NCBI RefSeq assembly: GCF_963966145.1
Contig: NC_091055.1
Coordinates: 6,882,001-6,946,000 of the forward strand
DNA: 64,000 nt
Direction of reading: 5' to 3'
Source: Tenebrio molitor
Taxonomy: Eukaryota; Arthropoda; Insecta; Coleoptera; Tenebrionidae
This document shows positions 12,998-25,800 of the stretch, piece after piece (position 1 is the first letter of the stretch; the number at the start of each line of letters is the position of its first letter). The position numbers and the translations under genes are program-made. The notes under the pieces are model-generated. The model ran no database searches. It had not been told where the DNA came from and saw nothing but the letters and a program-made list of their open reading frames with translations.

Positions 12998-13871
12998 TTA
13001 CTGTAAAATGGTAGCCTTGGCTTTCGATGCAAATTGTAAGACGCCTCTTTATGTTCTCAAAAACAGGCACCAATGTCTAATGGGTGTGTCACAATAGTGT
13101 TAATGTTAGTGGTAATGTTATAATGTTGGGGGAGATGGCAATGGTGATGTTAGTAATCCAGTGTTCACAATAATGTTAACGGAATGTTATTTTAAACTCG
13201 CGCCAGTCCGTAGGCGGAGTCTTATGAGCTGTCAACGTGGTGTGAACTGTCACTGCGCCTGCGCGTCCTGGAAATTCTCGATGTGATTGGTAGTTGAAAT
13301 ATTCAGCAATTTTCTGGATTCAATAACATCTCCTAAGATCGTTTCTAACATTAACATCACCATCACCATTATTGTGAACGGTTGAACGTTTCACTGATGT
13401 TCTTAAGATTAACATTCTGACTAACAGTAACATTAACATTACCATTAACACTATTGTGACAGATACTCGCTCGCATTCTTCCTTAATTCTGCTTTTCAAA
13501 TTATCAATTGTGTGGACAGGTCAGGTCAGGTCCTTGAATATGGTGTTTTTTAAATGAAGTAACAGGTAATAATCAAGCGGCGTAAGTGCAGGCCAGAGAT
13601 CTCGATTGATCAACCTATCGTCAAAAAATTGCCGCAAATAACGAAGAGTCTTCCGTGTTGTATGGGCTGTAGCTCCGTCTTGTTGAATATACCCATGAGC
13701 CAGTTCATCATCGTGGAGTTGATTGATGAAAACATCAAGAATGTTGTTCCCGTACCTTTCAGCTGTTACTGACAAGCTGCCAGTTTCTCGAAATGTGTGA
13801 CCATTGCGAAAATAAGATTCAATCATGAATGTCTTTTGTTCAAGAGTGAAAACCATTTTGATAGATAACAT
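12998..13871 (-). pseudogene. Transposase, internally deleted and interrupted
   Basis: The - strand frame opens with MVFTLEQKTFMIESYFRNG, the usual start of arthropod mariner-type transposases with a DUF4817-like N-terminus. It then jumps directly to GSLSVTAERY...QQDGATAHTTR, which holds the second catalytic Asp in QQDGA. A block resembling WP..TPLD (third catalytic Asp) and YLLLHLKNTIF follows. Most of the region between the N-terminal domain and catalytic core is missing, including the first catalytic Asp. Downstream, the tail continues in another frame as TIDNLKSRIKEECERVS, is broken by the element at 13087-13461, and resumes as VFENIKRRLTICIESQGYHF with a stop near 12998. It cannot be a working transposase. 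Confidence 0.8.
13087..13461. mobile_element. MITE nested in the transposase tail
   Basis: Inverted ends TGTCACAATAGTGTTAATG and TTAACACTATTGTGACA bracket about 375 bp. The subterminal regions repeat taatgtta and aacattaac motifs in opposite orientations. The transposase tail reads through on either side, which shows insertion. The superfamily is uncertain because I cannot fix a target-site duplication. Confidence 0.75.
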
Positions 13872-14002
13872 TTTACGAACATAATTATTATGGCAATTAA
13901 TGACGTTTCCGACAGTTCAATTATTATTTGACAAGCTGAACCATACGTTTTTAATGCTTTTGTTTTTCATGACCTACTTAACCAGACATTTTTTGAAACA
14001 TA

Positions 14003-17000
14003 CGGTAGATACAAAACGTATAGAGGAGCTGTTGTGAGGTATTTATGCGTAGAAGAGTAATCAGTGAGAGTCGGAAGGTTTGGGAAACTCTACGAGAGCT
14101 TTCGATTTTACATAAGAAAATTAATAAACATGATATGGGAACTACCGACGCCCTACAAGTGTTGTATTGTTTTAATTATTGCCAAAATACAATAGGACTG
14201 ACTGCCTAAAATGGAAACTCTAATAGGGACAGTGGTGACGCAAACAAGGTAAATTTCCGGGGTGAATGTGATCCATGCATGATTGCATAGTTGACCTGTA
14301 GTCTCATTTTATTTCATTTGTCCCCTTTAAGCTCTTATTTACCGTTTTGTGGATCGTATATACGTCAAATAGCCTTAAATCTTCTGGATTTACTAAAGTA
14401 ATATAACAAGCTTACAAGAATCAAGGAAAACAAAATGCTTTTCCAACTTTTCGCTGGATGCGCATTCCAACAGTCTCTGATTTATTAGTATTTCAATAAG
14501 AGTGGATTTTGAACTCATCTCCGGAAATCACAGTAGACTATGATTCTTTCATTTACATTTTAATTATTTTACAATCTGACGTGTGGTTGCAATTTCAAGA
14601 TTCTAACACACGTATGTTCTAGATGAAACCAAACTTCATGGCGCATATCAATTACCATCTTAATTGAAATCTAAATTGAAACAATCTTGAATACCACATA
14701 ACCATAATTTTATATAGGAACGTTCACGAAACGTTACTTCGTATTCAATACGTAATTTACGGTCAGTACATCTCACCTAATTAAAACATCATTGTGTGAT
14801 ACAATTTCGTCTGTTGTTCAATTTATTTTTAATTGGTTAATTAAATTTGCTCAGAAAAAATCGACAAGTCCAGATCGTAAATCAAGTTATTACAGCTAGT
14901 TTTTGACATGCCGGTGTGTTGCGTAAGTTTTATCAATGATCTGGTAATAGAACGCTCGTTCAAATATTTACAATAACTAACACTTACCCTCAACCCATAA
15001 TCAAGACCTTCGAATGGAAATTGTATTCACATATATAAATTATTAATTACTGTGAATAAAACATACATTTTTTACGGCATGGTGATGGAAGGAGATAGGA
15101 GAATTACTTGCGAGAGATTTGAACATCATGACTGACTCTGCTTAAGTAAAGAAAAACAAATTTGTCAAGGTAAAAATAGACCGTGTCTCACATCCTGCAA
15201 TGATTCTCCGCGTAAATAATTTAAATAACTATTTGCCAAAATAATTTGTCCAGCGAGGAGGTCGGAGCATCGTCCGAATAAAAAAATTCTACCGAGTTAT
15301 TGATTTCAGCGCAACTCGTTCATCAAAGACAATTAATATTAACCAAATTATCATTTAATTCGATACTACTATTCTCAATTTGAATTTAAAAACCTTTGCG
15401 AGCGATAAAGTAGATTTCGCAGCAAATGTGGGTTTAAATGAAATTGTCCTTAAAATCTGCGAGTCGCCAGGAAACGAAAATCAAATTGTTGAAAGGTTCG
15501 CCGTAAACAGAGATAAATCATAATAATTTTGATTGTGGCAAAAGTGTGTGTCGAGTGCACGGTGTAGGGAAAATGAAAAGTTTTCCAGTTAAAGCAATTT
15601 GTCTAGGCAAAGATTGGTGTTTTATTTTTGAAAGTCAAAATTGCAACTTATTAATTGATTCAACTTCGGTTGATAGTTAAGGTTTTATCGAGAACAGATT
15701 GAAGCAATCTCGTGAAACGCGTAATTTTCATTGAAGAAAAATATCAAACAAGTAATACATCAGAAGTAGAATGCTAACCTTTACTTACTATCATGTTGTT
15801 TGACTGTGTGTCTACAATTTGTAGATCAATGTAATTAGATGTAATTTTCTTGCTTTCAGAAGCTAGTTTGTAGGTATTATTCAAGGTAAATAAAACATTT
15901 AGTGAAATTATTATGGTATCACTTAAGAAATGATGAAAATTGTCTGCTCAGGTATTTTTACGTTGCTTCGTGAACAACAGACAATAATTCACCCCTGTCC
16001 CTCAAGAGTGCTTTAAGTAATGGTCACAATTGATCGATTCCTTTCGGACTGTCGAAGTGAAGAGTAAAATTTTGACGATCACTTGAAAGTTAAAAATTAA
16101 ATTCGCTTCAAAAATGATCGACGCCTGTGTAAAACCTTTTCCCTCGTTGCAATTTGTTAAGTCGATTAATTAAATAAACCTGATGAGACCTCATCCATCT
16201 TCTGGTTCCGCGTAAGGTTGTTAAAAAACTACCAATTAAATAGATTGGTTGTTTCACGTTAGAAACGATAAAAACGAGACGACCTATCAAACTTGCATGT
16301 CGGTTTTGTCAGTTTTGACAGCTGCTCAAAATAATCTCGGAACTACGAGAGCCTCTAAATATCAAACAAACGATTCAAGATCGATTAGGGAGCGTCCCAA
16401 CACTTCAACGCACGTTTTCAACAGAATACATAACTTCGAAAGTCGCAGATTAATCTGATAAATTATTATTATTCTGGTATCGGCAAACACGCATTTTGAC
16501 AAATCGAGACACTCATTAAAACAAACACATTACGCTTATTACGACTTAGCATTTTTGTAGCGTTTTATTCAACCCACACAAGACAAAGAGACGAACTCGA
16601 ATTAATTCAGACGGTGTTGTCACACGTCATCGATTGTCGAAATAAGGATACTATTTTACTTGTATTTTTAATGCATCTAATTCAATTTTTTCAATTTTTC
16701 GTTAAGCTTAAGCTGACAGTGAGTTTTTGAAAAATCCCTTAAGAAATCAAATAACTCGTCGAGACAATACGAATTTTTAAATTATAAAATCAGAGGTCGT
16801 ACAAACAAACAAAGTGCGTTTTTACTCGTTACTCGTACGAGTATTTTCATTTCAGCGTACGAACCAATCCACGAATCCTCTTTAACTTTTCAAAGTCGAC
16901 TGTAATTTTAAATTTATTGACAGTTTCTTAATTTGAGGTAATGATGAGCGGTGTATCTTACAAAACCGTGGCTTTTGTGCACCGTAAGCGTTAAGATTTT

Positions 17001-19458
17001 TGGTGTGTTTCTCGATAATATTTACCAAATCGATCTATCAATCTTGTTCTGAATTAAGCCTTTAGTCACATTCTATTAAGTTTACAACCGTGTGAATTGA
17101 TGTTTGGCGAAATAGATGGCAGCAATCACGTTTCAGAGTGTCCGGATATCGAATCTTTAGGGCTGCGATCAAACCTGAAGTAATTAGAGTGTGATTAAGA
17201 GACGGCACATGTTGCTTTTAAATAATAGTGTTAATTCCCTTTTCACGTCTGCAATTCGGGAAACAAATATACCCCCATTTTGTAAATCTCTCCATTTTAT
17301 GTAACCACGAATTTGGTCTCCGAATGTAATTATAACTGAAAATAAGATAACATTTCACTAATTTATAATCTCATTTCGGCTAATGGATTTGAAAGGATTA
17401 CTTAAAAAAATTACCCATCATTTAGTCCCTTTTGAAATTATCGAAGCTTTTACACCCTTGCATTAACTAAATGCATATTAGGATGATATATCCCAATAGC
17501 TTTTTTGGACGGATCATTTTTTCTACATTTGCAATAAGAAACCCTTAAATCCATTTGTTGATAAGGGACCGCTTCATCTCGCCGAGGTCGCAAGGGATTG
17601 AATCAGAGGGATTAGTAGGACGGTGCAACAATTTTTACTTCAACCTGCGATATTAAGTTTCGCGTTATAATTTTCAAGCTTTTTATTATCGGCTCAAAGC
17701 TTAAGAAACTTGTCTTCATAATGAAAACGTCTATATAATGTCCGGTATTACTTACGAATTAATTAAAATTTTGCAAGTCTCTTCCGTTGACTAATTATCG
17801 TGACTGTACAAAACGAGCTGATTTTATAATATATTTATGGTTTCAATTAAGCCAACAAAGTTTTAGATATTTGTGCAAATTTATAATTATCAAGGGACAT
17901 AAATTGTTTATGTTGCTCCCGATAAAGGCGAGTCGTGGGAACAAAACAAATTAAAACGAAACTTTTTCTATTACTTCTCTTTTCTGCTAAGCATTCGTAT
18001 CCTTAATAATAACAACGTTGTAAACTCCTTGAAACCTTTGAGAACACCTGTGTCAATTTAAATCCACCGCTTTCAGTGCGTTAAAATAAAAATATTTATT
18101 GACTTGGAGACTATATAGTCCGCATATCCAAACTTGTACCCAAGTGTTTACGTTTACATTTTTCCGTACAACTCACCTTCATCAAATGCAAAACGATGAA
18201 AATTTTATTTTTAATTATTTAGAAAACATGATCAAAACAAAACTAATTTTCAATTACAAGATATTTTGTCAATAAAACTGAATGAAAAACAGGTAATAAA
18301 ATTTTGCAAGAAAGCATTTCGAGGATTTTACTTAAGGAAGCCGTGTGCCCTTTTCCTGTACAAAGATTCACTCACCCACGAATTAGGTTTTAGAAGCTGG
18401 GAGAATGATAGGCGGATTTAACCTGTTTCAAATGACAAAATGAATGAATATTGAAGCTCACTAAATTTGTGTTTTCATTCTAAATATCGGGTGTTTCCAC
18501 CTTAAAGGTGATCATCCACCTAATGCAAGTTAAAAGCGAGTCGGTGTCATTTAAATATCACCACCACCTAATCTTAATTCGTGCAAAATCTGATATCCGT
18601 TCAAATATTTTTTTAGCTTTTATTTCCTAATTACGCAATTACGACAATCAATAAAGTTACCATAACGTTCGAGTAAAATTCGTGGAAATTTTTTTTTGTC
18701 GCACTTTTCAATGCTAACAGTGACGGCATATTCAAAAAAACACTTCTTATTTTGAATTGGCAAGTTATTTCATGACGGTTTTTGTCTCGTCTCGTTTTAA
18801 AAATTTTCGCAAAATAACTGCACAAAAGTGGAGTTGATATAAATCGCCAAAAAGCTCTGTTTTTGAAATATTTCACGCAAAAAAGCCATGCTGGCCGGTA
18901 AGTTACGGCTTCCGCGTCCACCTGTCGCCATAGAAACGAAATGTTAAATTAAAATTTATCGTTTTCTCTGCAAAAATGAACAGTGTGACCCAATTAGAGA
19001 AAAAAATAATACAGCCTGGTGGAAGGCCGAAAGGTAATAATTTTTAATTGCACCCATCTCCATAACGATCGCGCGCTTGCAACATCCATAAAATATTTAC
19101 GAAGTATCGGAACAAGTTTGTTTTAATTTGTTTTTCTATCAAGTTTTTTCTCGTTTAGGTGTGCAACATTATTCGATGTAATTTTCCATCGTTTATTCAT
19201 AAACGTGGGGGTTTGTAAAGAAATGTTTGTTCTGTTATCGCATCGCAACAACTCGATCTTACAATGCTGCAACTTCATTAAATAAACTTTAAACTGAAAG
19301 CTAAATAGTTTACATGGCCGTTAGGGATGCAGATACGGAGCATGTCAAAGAACTTGCCGTATGATAATGATAATTATAATCAACATAGGTATTAAATTTA
19401 ATAATTATGGTAATGGAACAATGGTAAAAAGTCGTCAGATAATCACATTATAGCGATA
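14003..19458. other. Non-coding DNA
   Basis: About 5.5 kb without a recognisable gene, RNA or transposon end. Short ORFs (for example 16108-16290, 16249-16458 and 18631-18921) lack any family signature. Confidence 0.45.
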
Positions 19459-20004
19459 TACAGTGTGGTGGAAAAGTAAGGAACAAAATTTATAATTGCG
19501 TTATTTAATGATTTCAACCAAGCACCTTATGACATAAAAACTTTACTTATGACGTCATTTATTTTTGCACAATGACGTCATCATTGGTTTTTTCAATGAC
19601 AACCCCCACTTTTTTCTTCTCTTTCTGATAGATTTTCATACGACCTAAACGATAAGTAAAAAAAATGTATACCTTACATTTATTTTAATAGACCAAACAT
19701 TTGCGGCAGAGAATTCGCGCTGAAATGGAACAAATAAGCCCTGACATTATTGAGCGCAGTGTACAAAGTGTCGGTGAGTGCCAAACGGTTGGCAGGTTTG
19801 CGTTAAATTTATTGCAAACCTTAGATGTTTGTTTGAAAAAACCAATGATGACGTCATTGTGCAAAAATACATGACGTCATAAGTAAAATTTTTATGTCAT
19901 AAGGTGGCTAATTGAAAAATAAAATTGACCTGTCAGAGCGTTTTGCTTGAAAATATTAAACAACGCAGTTATAAATTTGGTTCTTACTTTATCACCACAC
20001 TGTA
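19459..20004 (+). mobile_element. Fold-back MITE, TA-CAGTG family, copy 3
   Basis: The ends are TACAGTGTGGTGGAAAAGTA and TACTTTATCACCACACTGTA. The arms are over 130 bp, and the right arm has an extra block of about 50 bp near AAAATTGACCTGTCAGAGCG. Four perfect TGACGTCA palindromes lie at 19550-19557, 19573-19580, 19849-19856 and 19872-19879, two in each arm and mirror-placed. The centre holds the transposase tail relic on the + strand. This is the shortest and cleanest copy of the family. Confidence 0.9.
19701..19805 (+). pseudogene. Transposase C-terminal relic in MITE copy 3
   Basis: An open frame reads LRQRIRAEMEQ, then ISPDIIERSVQSVGECQ, then TVGRFAL, with no stop within it. It is the same transposase C-terminal tail as in copies 1 and 2. 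Too little remains for activity. Confidence 0.75.
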
Positions 20005-20891
20005 TTCAGGGAACCTATAAAATAATAAGATTTTTATAATTCAAGCTTATTAGTTGAAACCCATGTTTTAAAATGAAATGTACCATTTCGACTTGTAAAT
20101 TCAACAGTTGCGTTATCATTTCAACATCAGCCGTAATCGATTTTTTACCGTAACCTCATAAATTTATTTCACTATAAGGTATTATTTGCCATAACAAATT
20201 GTCGGAATAATGTTATATATAATATGTTTCAAATAATTTATCCTTTATTACCCTGAGACTAATTCTAAATAATTTATGGCAATTGGCTTACATTTCCAAA
20301 CTATCGGCGATACAACAATTTAAAATCAAACTCTCAATGTAAAATATTAGCTCGATTTTGGTATGTTTCGTATAATCTGACTTAGTAGTATTTTCCTTGG
20401 CAACTGATTTCAATTAAAAATAGAAACAGAAAACACTCGTCAATTATTCCTTCTTGTATTTCATTGTACTCGCTGTAGCTCTTTGTTTGAATTGTGAAAA
20501 TACCTAAAATTTAAATAAAATTTATTTCAATGCTGAAAATAAGAACGAGAGGGGGTAGTTAATTAAACATCAAAAAGTCGGAAAACGTGACCACATTAAA
20601 ATTCAGCTTGTACAAGAAACAAATTGTAATTATCATTAAATTTTGATACAGTAAAACTTATTGTTGTTGCTAATCGACAGAGTAATTAATTGTTCATGGA
20701 TGTTCAGTACGAATAAAATATTTACGGTTGTTACAACTGTTATTTTAATACTTTGTGGCAGAGAGACCTAAAAGCTCGATTTATTTACCATCACGTCATG
20801 AATAATGTAACGTACTCAATTTGTAACGTTTTAAGTTAAGAATTAATTAGTATTGGGTTTCAAAATAGTGCTTTTTTACCAATACAGTTTG
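20005..20891. other. Non-coding DNA
   Basis: Nothing recognisable between two inverted-repeat elements. Confidence 0.45.
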
Positions 20892-21190
20892 TTAAAATGC
20901 ATTCACGTTGTTTTGACATAATGGGAGACCATGGGAATTTTGCATTTAATTTGGTAGTAAATCTGTCTGTTGAATTAGGTTATGTTTTTATAAGTTTGAG
21001 GTTATAAATAGCGTCAATGTCTAGTGCATTGTTGTCAGTTTTACTACTGCAATGGAAGAATACTCAGACATCGCGCGAAATACAGCAACATGTTATGTTC
21101 ATTTTGATAGGTCAGGCACTTTAGTGTCTCCAACGTTAAAAAATAAATCATTACCTCCCATTATGCCAAAACAACCTGAACGGTGTTTAA
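20892..21190. mobile_element. TTAAA-ended MITE, copy A
   Basis: Imperfect inverted ends: TTAAAATGCATTCACGTTGT on the left matches the reverse complement of the right end (ACAACCTGAACGGTGTTTAA). An inner block reads ACATAATGG / CCATTATGCC. A second copy in the opposite orientation lies at 46566-46786 and shares internal blocks such as ATAACATGTTG (reversed) and CTCAGACATCGCG. There is no coding capacity. Confidence 0.78.
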
Positions 21191-21671
21191 TTACCACAGT
21201 GAGATTAATTTATTGCTAAATAAAAAATGTAAATACATAATGTACATTAAAAATATCTCCGCTTTTTGTTGTTATAATTGATATTACTACAATTATGAAT
21301 AATTTTTAGTTTGTGTCTGAGTAAGACTCCCTCTGGATAGTTTCTATATTACCATCCATTAGATGACAAACTATTCAACACACAATATTGCGTGACAAGA
21401 GATGTACGACGATTACAAAATTACATTTATCGCATATCTAAAGCAGTTAGCTTTTACACCCATTCGATTTTTTACAGCAACTTTATGATAATCAATTCTA
21501 GGTGGGACCGTTGCTTGTATTTTTACTAAAGCAATAATCAGCTTAACAAAATCATTATTACCATTTTTATTCTGTACAAAAGCAAAGCACATAATTATAT
21601 TAATTCGTAAAATTCAATAGTGACGAGGTGGGGAACACATATTGCTTTAATATTAATAACTGGAGGCAAAT
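21191..21671. other. Non-coding DNA
   Basis: Nothing recognised up to the reverse-transcriptase relic. Confidence 0.4.
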
Positions 21672-21832
21672 TTGGAAGTTGTAGGTATCTTTTTTGATCT
21701 ATTAAAAGCTTTCGACACTATTAATCACAAAATTCTATTATATAAACTAGAGCACTGTCGAAAATGCGAGCAAGCGTAATTCGGTTATAATACGGGGAAC
21801 GCAGGGTTCACTTTTGGGACCCCAACTATTTG
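21672..21832 (+). pseudogene. Non-LTR retrotransposon reverse-transcriptase relic
   Basis: The + strand encodes VGIFFDLLKAFDTINHKILL, which is RT catalytic motif A with its Asp. After a degraded gap and a frame change comes GTQGSLLGPQLF, the RT motif corresponding to G.PQGS.LGP.LF. These are adjacent motifs in jockey/CR1-like non-LTR elements. The normal spacer between them is mostly deleted. Motif C (the Asp-Asp motif) is not visible. It is a short dead fragment. Confidence 0.72.
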
Positions 21833-22602
21833 TATCGAAACAACTTCTCGAAATAGATAGAAAGTTGTGGTGTTTTTGCACGAGGTAAGCATACTCGACG
21901 TGTATTTCTGAGCACAATGCTTGTGCTCTACCAGTACAAACAGTTTTTTTACTACATTTTAATTAAACATTTTTATTTTAGAAGTTGCTCACGGCTGAAG
22001 ATGACAGAATATTCGAACACACGAACGTTACACGAAAAAATTGAATTGTTTACACGCATGGGTCATCACGACCACGCATTTATAATTAATTTGGTAGGTT
22101 TTTCAATAAAGGATTTGTTAAAATGTTTTGTTTGCTTATTGAAACATGTGCGCCTGGAAATTCGTAGTTGAAACAAAAGCAAGAAGCTTTTAGGCGTGGC
22201 GGCTTAAAAATGTCTGTTTATATGCTTAATTCGGTATGTTTAAAGAATCTTTTGTCAAATTTAAGCATGCCCCGGAGATAATGGGGTTGTATCATTAAAA
22301 AGGCCAAAAACATATTACAAGTTTACAACAAAGTACCTCGGGACATCATACGTGATAATTTCAAAGTCACGAACTGGAAAATTCAGTTATATTTTCAAAA
22401 GCCTGAAATTACCTAATTTCCAACTATACCGTTACGCTGTTTTATTATTAATTTAATACCAAAAATCAAAGTTTTGTCAGATTCATAGAGCCAATAAAAA
22501 ATATATATTTTTTTAAAATTCAGTCTTATCAGTTTTAGGGCAATCCCAAACGGGCATTCAAATGCAGATGAAATTTATTGATTTTCCTTTGAGTACAAGA
22601 TA
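21833..22602. other. Non-coding DNA
   Basis: A short ORF at 21917-22171 has no features I can support. The stretch may contain more decayed retrotransposon sequence, but I cannot show it. Confidence 0.35.
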
Positions 22603-22877
22603 TTAGAGGTTTGTCAATGGTCCCTTACGATCTGTTTTCACTATATTATAACTATATTTCAAATTCCAAAAAGCGGAAATTTCCTTTTGATTGAGAATTA
22701 TCTTCTTAAATGCTTCACTATCGGCCTGGTCATTACTCTTCTTCCAATCGTTGTAAAATGATTTCGTCTGATCAATTTTATTACGCAGTGCTCGATACCG
22801 CACTGTGGTAGCTGTGAATAATTTTTTAATAATATCTCGCTCGGATGTTTCAGTTAGAACATCTAAGCCACCCCTGT
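22603..22877 (-). pseudogene. Unrecognised ORF fragment, possibly transposon-derived
   Basis: About 91 codons are open on the - strand, without an obvious start. The frame begins NRGGLDVLTETSERDIIKK and continues through TTVRYRALRNKIDQTKSFY and FWNLKYSYNIVKTDRKG to a stop. It is polar, lysine-rich and probably helical. I do not recognise the family. The nearby RT relic makes a mobile-element origin plausible. It could also be an exon of an unknown gene. Confidence 0.25.
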
Positions 22878-25800
22878 TCTACACAACGTGAACACGTAGG
22901 GCAGCTTGCATTACAGCTGCGCCAAAACCAATCAAGCTATGTCATGACTCAAGTTCGACGCCATTCGATTAACATCACCATAAGTTAGGCAAGAAGGGCA
23001 CAATTCGACTGTCATCTGTTCAAAATGACTAAGCATCTCAAAAACAAATCAATGAATACCATATTCAATCAAATGTGTGGAAGATAACCGATAAAGGAAT
23101 GTGTGAATGGTTTACTATTTTTTGTCTAGAAGTGAGTAGAGCTTTTTAATGTTCAAGAGTGTACCATGGTATTGAGCGATGGTGAAGCATTACTAAAAGA
23201 CAAAAGGTCAGTAATGTGTAAGGTTAAAATTAAACAATCAATATGAGAACAGTAAACTAAAAGAAGTGAACGGATCGATGAACCCTAAAATTCAGTTGTC
23301 GTTTAGGAAAAATTGCCGCGTTGAGTTGTTTTATTGTTTGGGCATTACCTGCGGAAAACTGATGTCCTTTCATTATTAACGCTCATAAATAATTCAAGAA
23401 CAATCAATATTCAGGATTTTTACCTTTTAGCTAATTTACTAGGAGTGCATTCTAGTTTAACGAAGGAATTGTAAAATAAATAGGTTCGAACGGTTTCGGT
23501 AGAATCGGATTGGCTAGAAGCGTCATGTTTTTTTCTTTTTGAAAAACCAACAAAAAGTGATCCCAGTCGAAGAGTGTTCATTTGCAAAAGTGGAACTGTT
23601 AAATTAAAGTTAAATATCGGTGCTACCAAAATGCAAACAAAATTATAATTAATCGAAATTATGGTGTTTAACCCACCGCGTAAATCAACAAATCAAATTC
23701 GAAGTTGAGTTAGGGTTGGTTTGAGAGTGCTGATTAAGTCTAGTTTATAAGTTATTAATAATACGGTTTGAAAGGTTTATTCTCAAGGAAATCACCACAT
23801 TCACTTAGGCGATATATCTGGCTTTAAATACGAGTTAGAACCTATTTCCTTTAGAAATTCATCAAATCATCATCTCAAACTCAATTAACATTTAGGATTT
23901 ACGCAGATACGAAGTAAATAATGAGATATTGGCGAAATAAATTCGGAGGGATTGCGGAAATGATTGCACTCATAACGGTAATTGAAATGAAATAATAAAA
24001 AAAATCGCGCGAATTAAGAATAGAACGGGTTGTAATGGTTTTTCTCACGCGACTGTCAAAAGAAGATAAACGATAGGACTACCGAATTCAAATGATTTAT
24101 TACCTAATTTTCAGGAATTTTTTGGATCGCTCTTATTCACGTCGAAATGCAGTTGATGCGTTCTTTGAGCTTGATTCAATAACATCACAAAAAAACGTTA
24201 AATATTCCCGATATTGAATAATCCGGCTTCGAAAATTATGGAAATGTTTGAAATGTAAGTAGAGCGGGTTCAATTCAGCAAGTTTTGGCGGTGCGCTCGT
24301 TGTTTACTTAATTTTTCTGGTTTGTTTCTTCGATTGTATTTAATTTGCACGTTAACTTGTACTAAATTTGCAACATTGCGACGATTAAGCGTGTTGATGT
24401 TGTTCAATCGAAAGGACTAAACGGGGGAAAATCTCAAACTGGTCCCACGTTGCATGACCTCTGTCTATAAACTTGCTCTGACAGGTGTTAACCGTGAGTA
24501 ACAGCTTAAGCGCCATCTTTCAGGCCGGCGAAAGGTTAACCAATAAATTTTATTTCCGCTTTTATAAAAACGTTTATGGTATAATGATAATAAAGTTTTT
24601 ATACATTTGTAAAAGAAAATACCTTTTCTATCGAATGTCGTAAAAATTATATTATCAAGATAACGTTTCAGAACTAACATTTAACGTACCTTTCGAATAT
24701 TTCAGTTTAACTACTGGCGCATTTTCAGGAAATATTGTTAGGTATGTATTTCAAATTTAATGCTATTTAAATTTTAGATAATGACTAAAGTTAAAATCTC
24801 TTGGTTGACCTCACAAACACTAAAACACCACGATATAAAACGATGCAATTGTGAACGTGAACGTGTAATGCCCAAATCACGTGAAAGCAGCTTTGCCGAT
24901 AAATCGAATTATAGATGCCAGAAGGTCTGATTCTGACTAGTGAATATTAAAAATCTCCGATATGTTGTGTTATCACCGCAACCAAACGAGAATACTCCAC
25001 TTTCAGCATCTTCGTTTGTCGGAAACTTTCTGGAAATTACAATAACAATACAACCGGTTCAATATTTGATTTTACTCTAGAATGGCGATCGGAATACGTC
25101 TAGTCAGCATATGTTTTCAAACTGTTCGACTTGTTTGACGTGTCGAATCTTTCATTTACATATTTTTACTGTCTGTGAAAGAATTTCGTTTTTCCGGAAC
25201 TTGATTGCACATTGAATCATCAGAGTTAATGCCATAAGGTCAAATTGAACCAAAGAAGTTTCAATCTGCGCTTACTCACTTACCACCCCGAATCTCTAAA
25301 TTTTGAGTAATTTATGTCGACACTAAATCAGGCTATCGACAGCTCAATCAAATTGCAGTTTAACTTACCCAGATTCCCTTAAAAAACTATTCCCGTACAT
25401 TCTGCTATTCCGCTATTTTTACAACGATATTATGAAACTCGTGAGAATTTTTAAAGCACCACATTTCAACCCTTAGTCCAGTTAAATTAAAATTTTGTTT
25501 ACATTATATAAAAAAGTAGGAAAAAATCTATATCACTGGTACCAATTTGTTCACTCGATCCTATTACGCATGTGCCCCGGAGGAAATATACAGTCAATTG
25601 TTTAAACCACTCTTTGTAATTGTTAAAATTGGAAATTACGTTTTTAGAAGTTAATTCGGCTCGGTATCAAAAACTATGGCAAATACAGCAAAATTGTAAA
25701 GAAAATTTTTCGTAATGCACAACATTTCCTAAAAAAAGTCGCAGACGACTGATCGTAGTTATTACGGTTTAAAAGTGAGAGGCGTTCAAAATCCCGCCGC

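Larger units (their letters stand above)
12622..14002 (-). mobile_element. IS630/mariner-type transposon, internally deleted
   Basis: Inverted ends of about 65 bp: the left end starts TATGTTTCAAAACATTTC and includes AAAAGCATTAAAAACGTATG, and the right end is its imperfect reverse complement, finishing TTTTTTGAAACATA. TA borders both ends. Inside, on the - strand, is a rearranged transposase gene (about 12998-13871), itself split by a second inverted-repeat element at 13087-13461. Confidence 0.82.
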
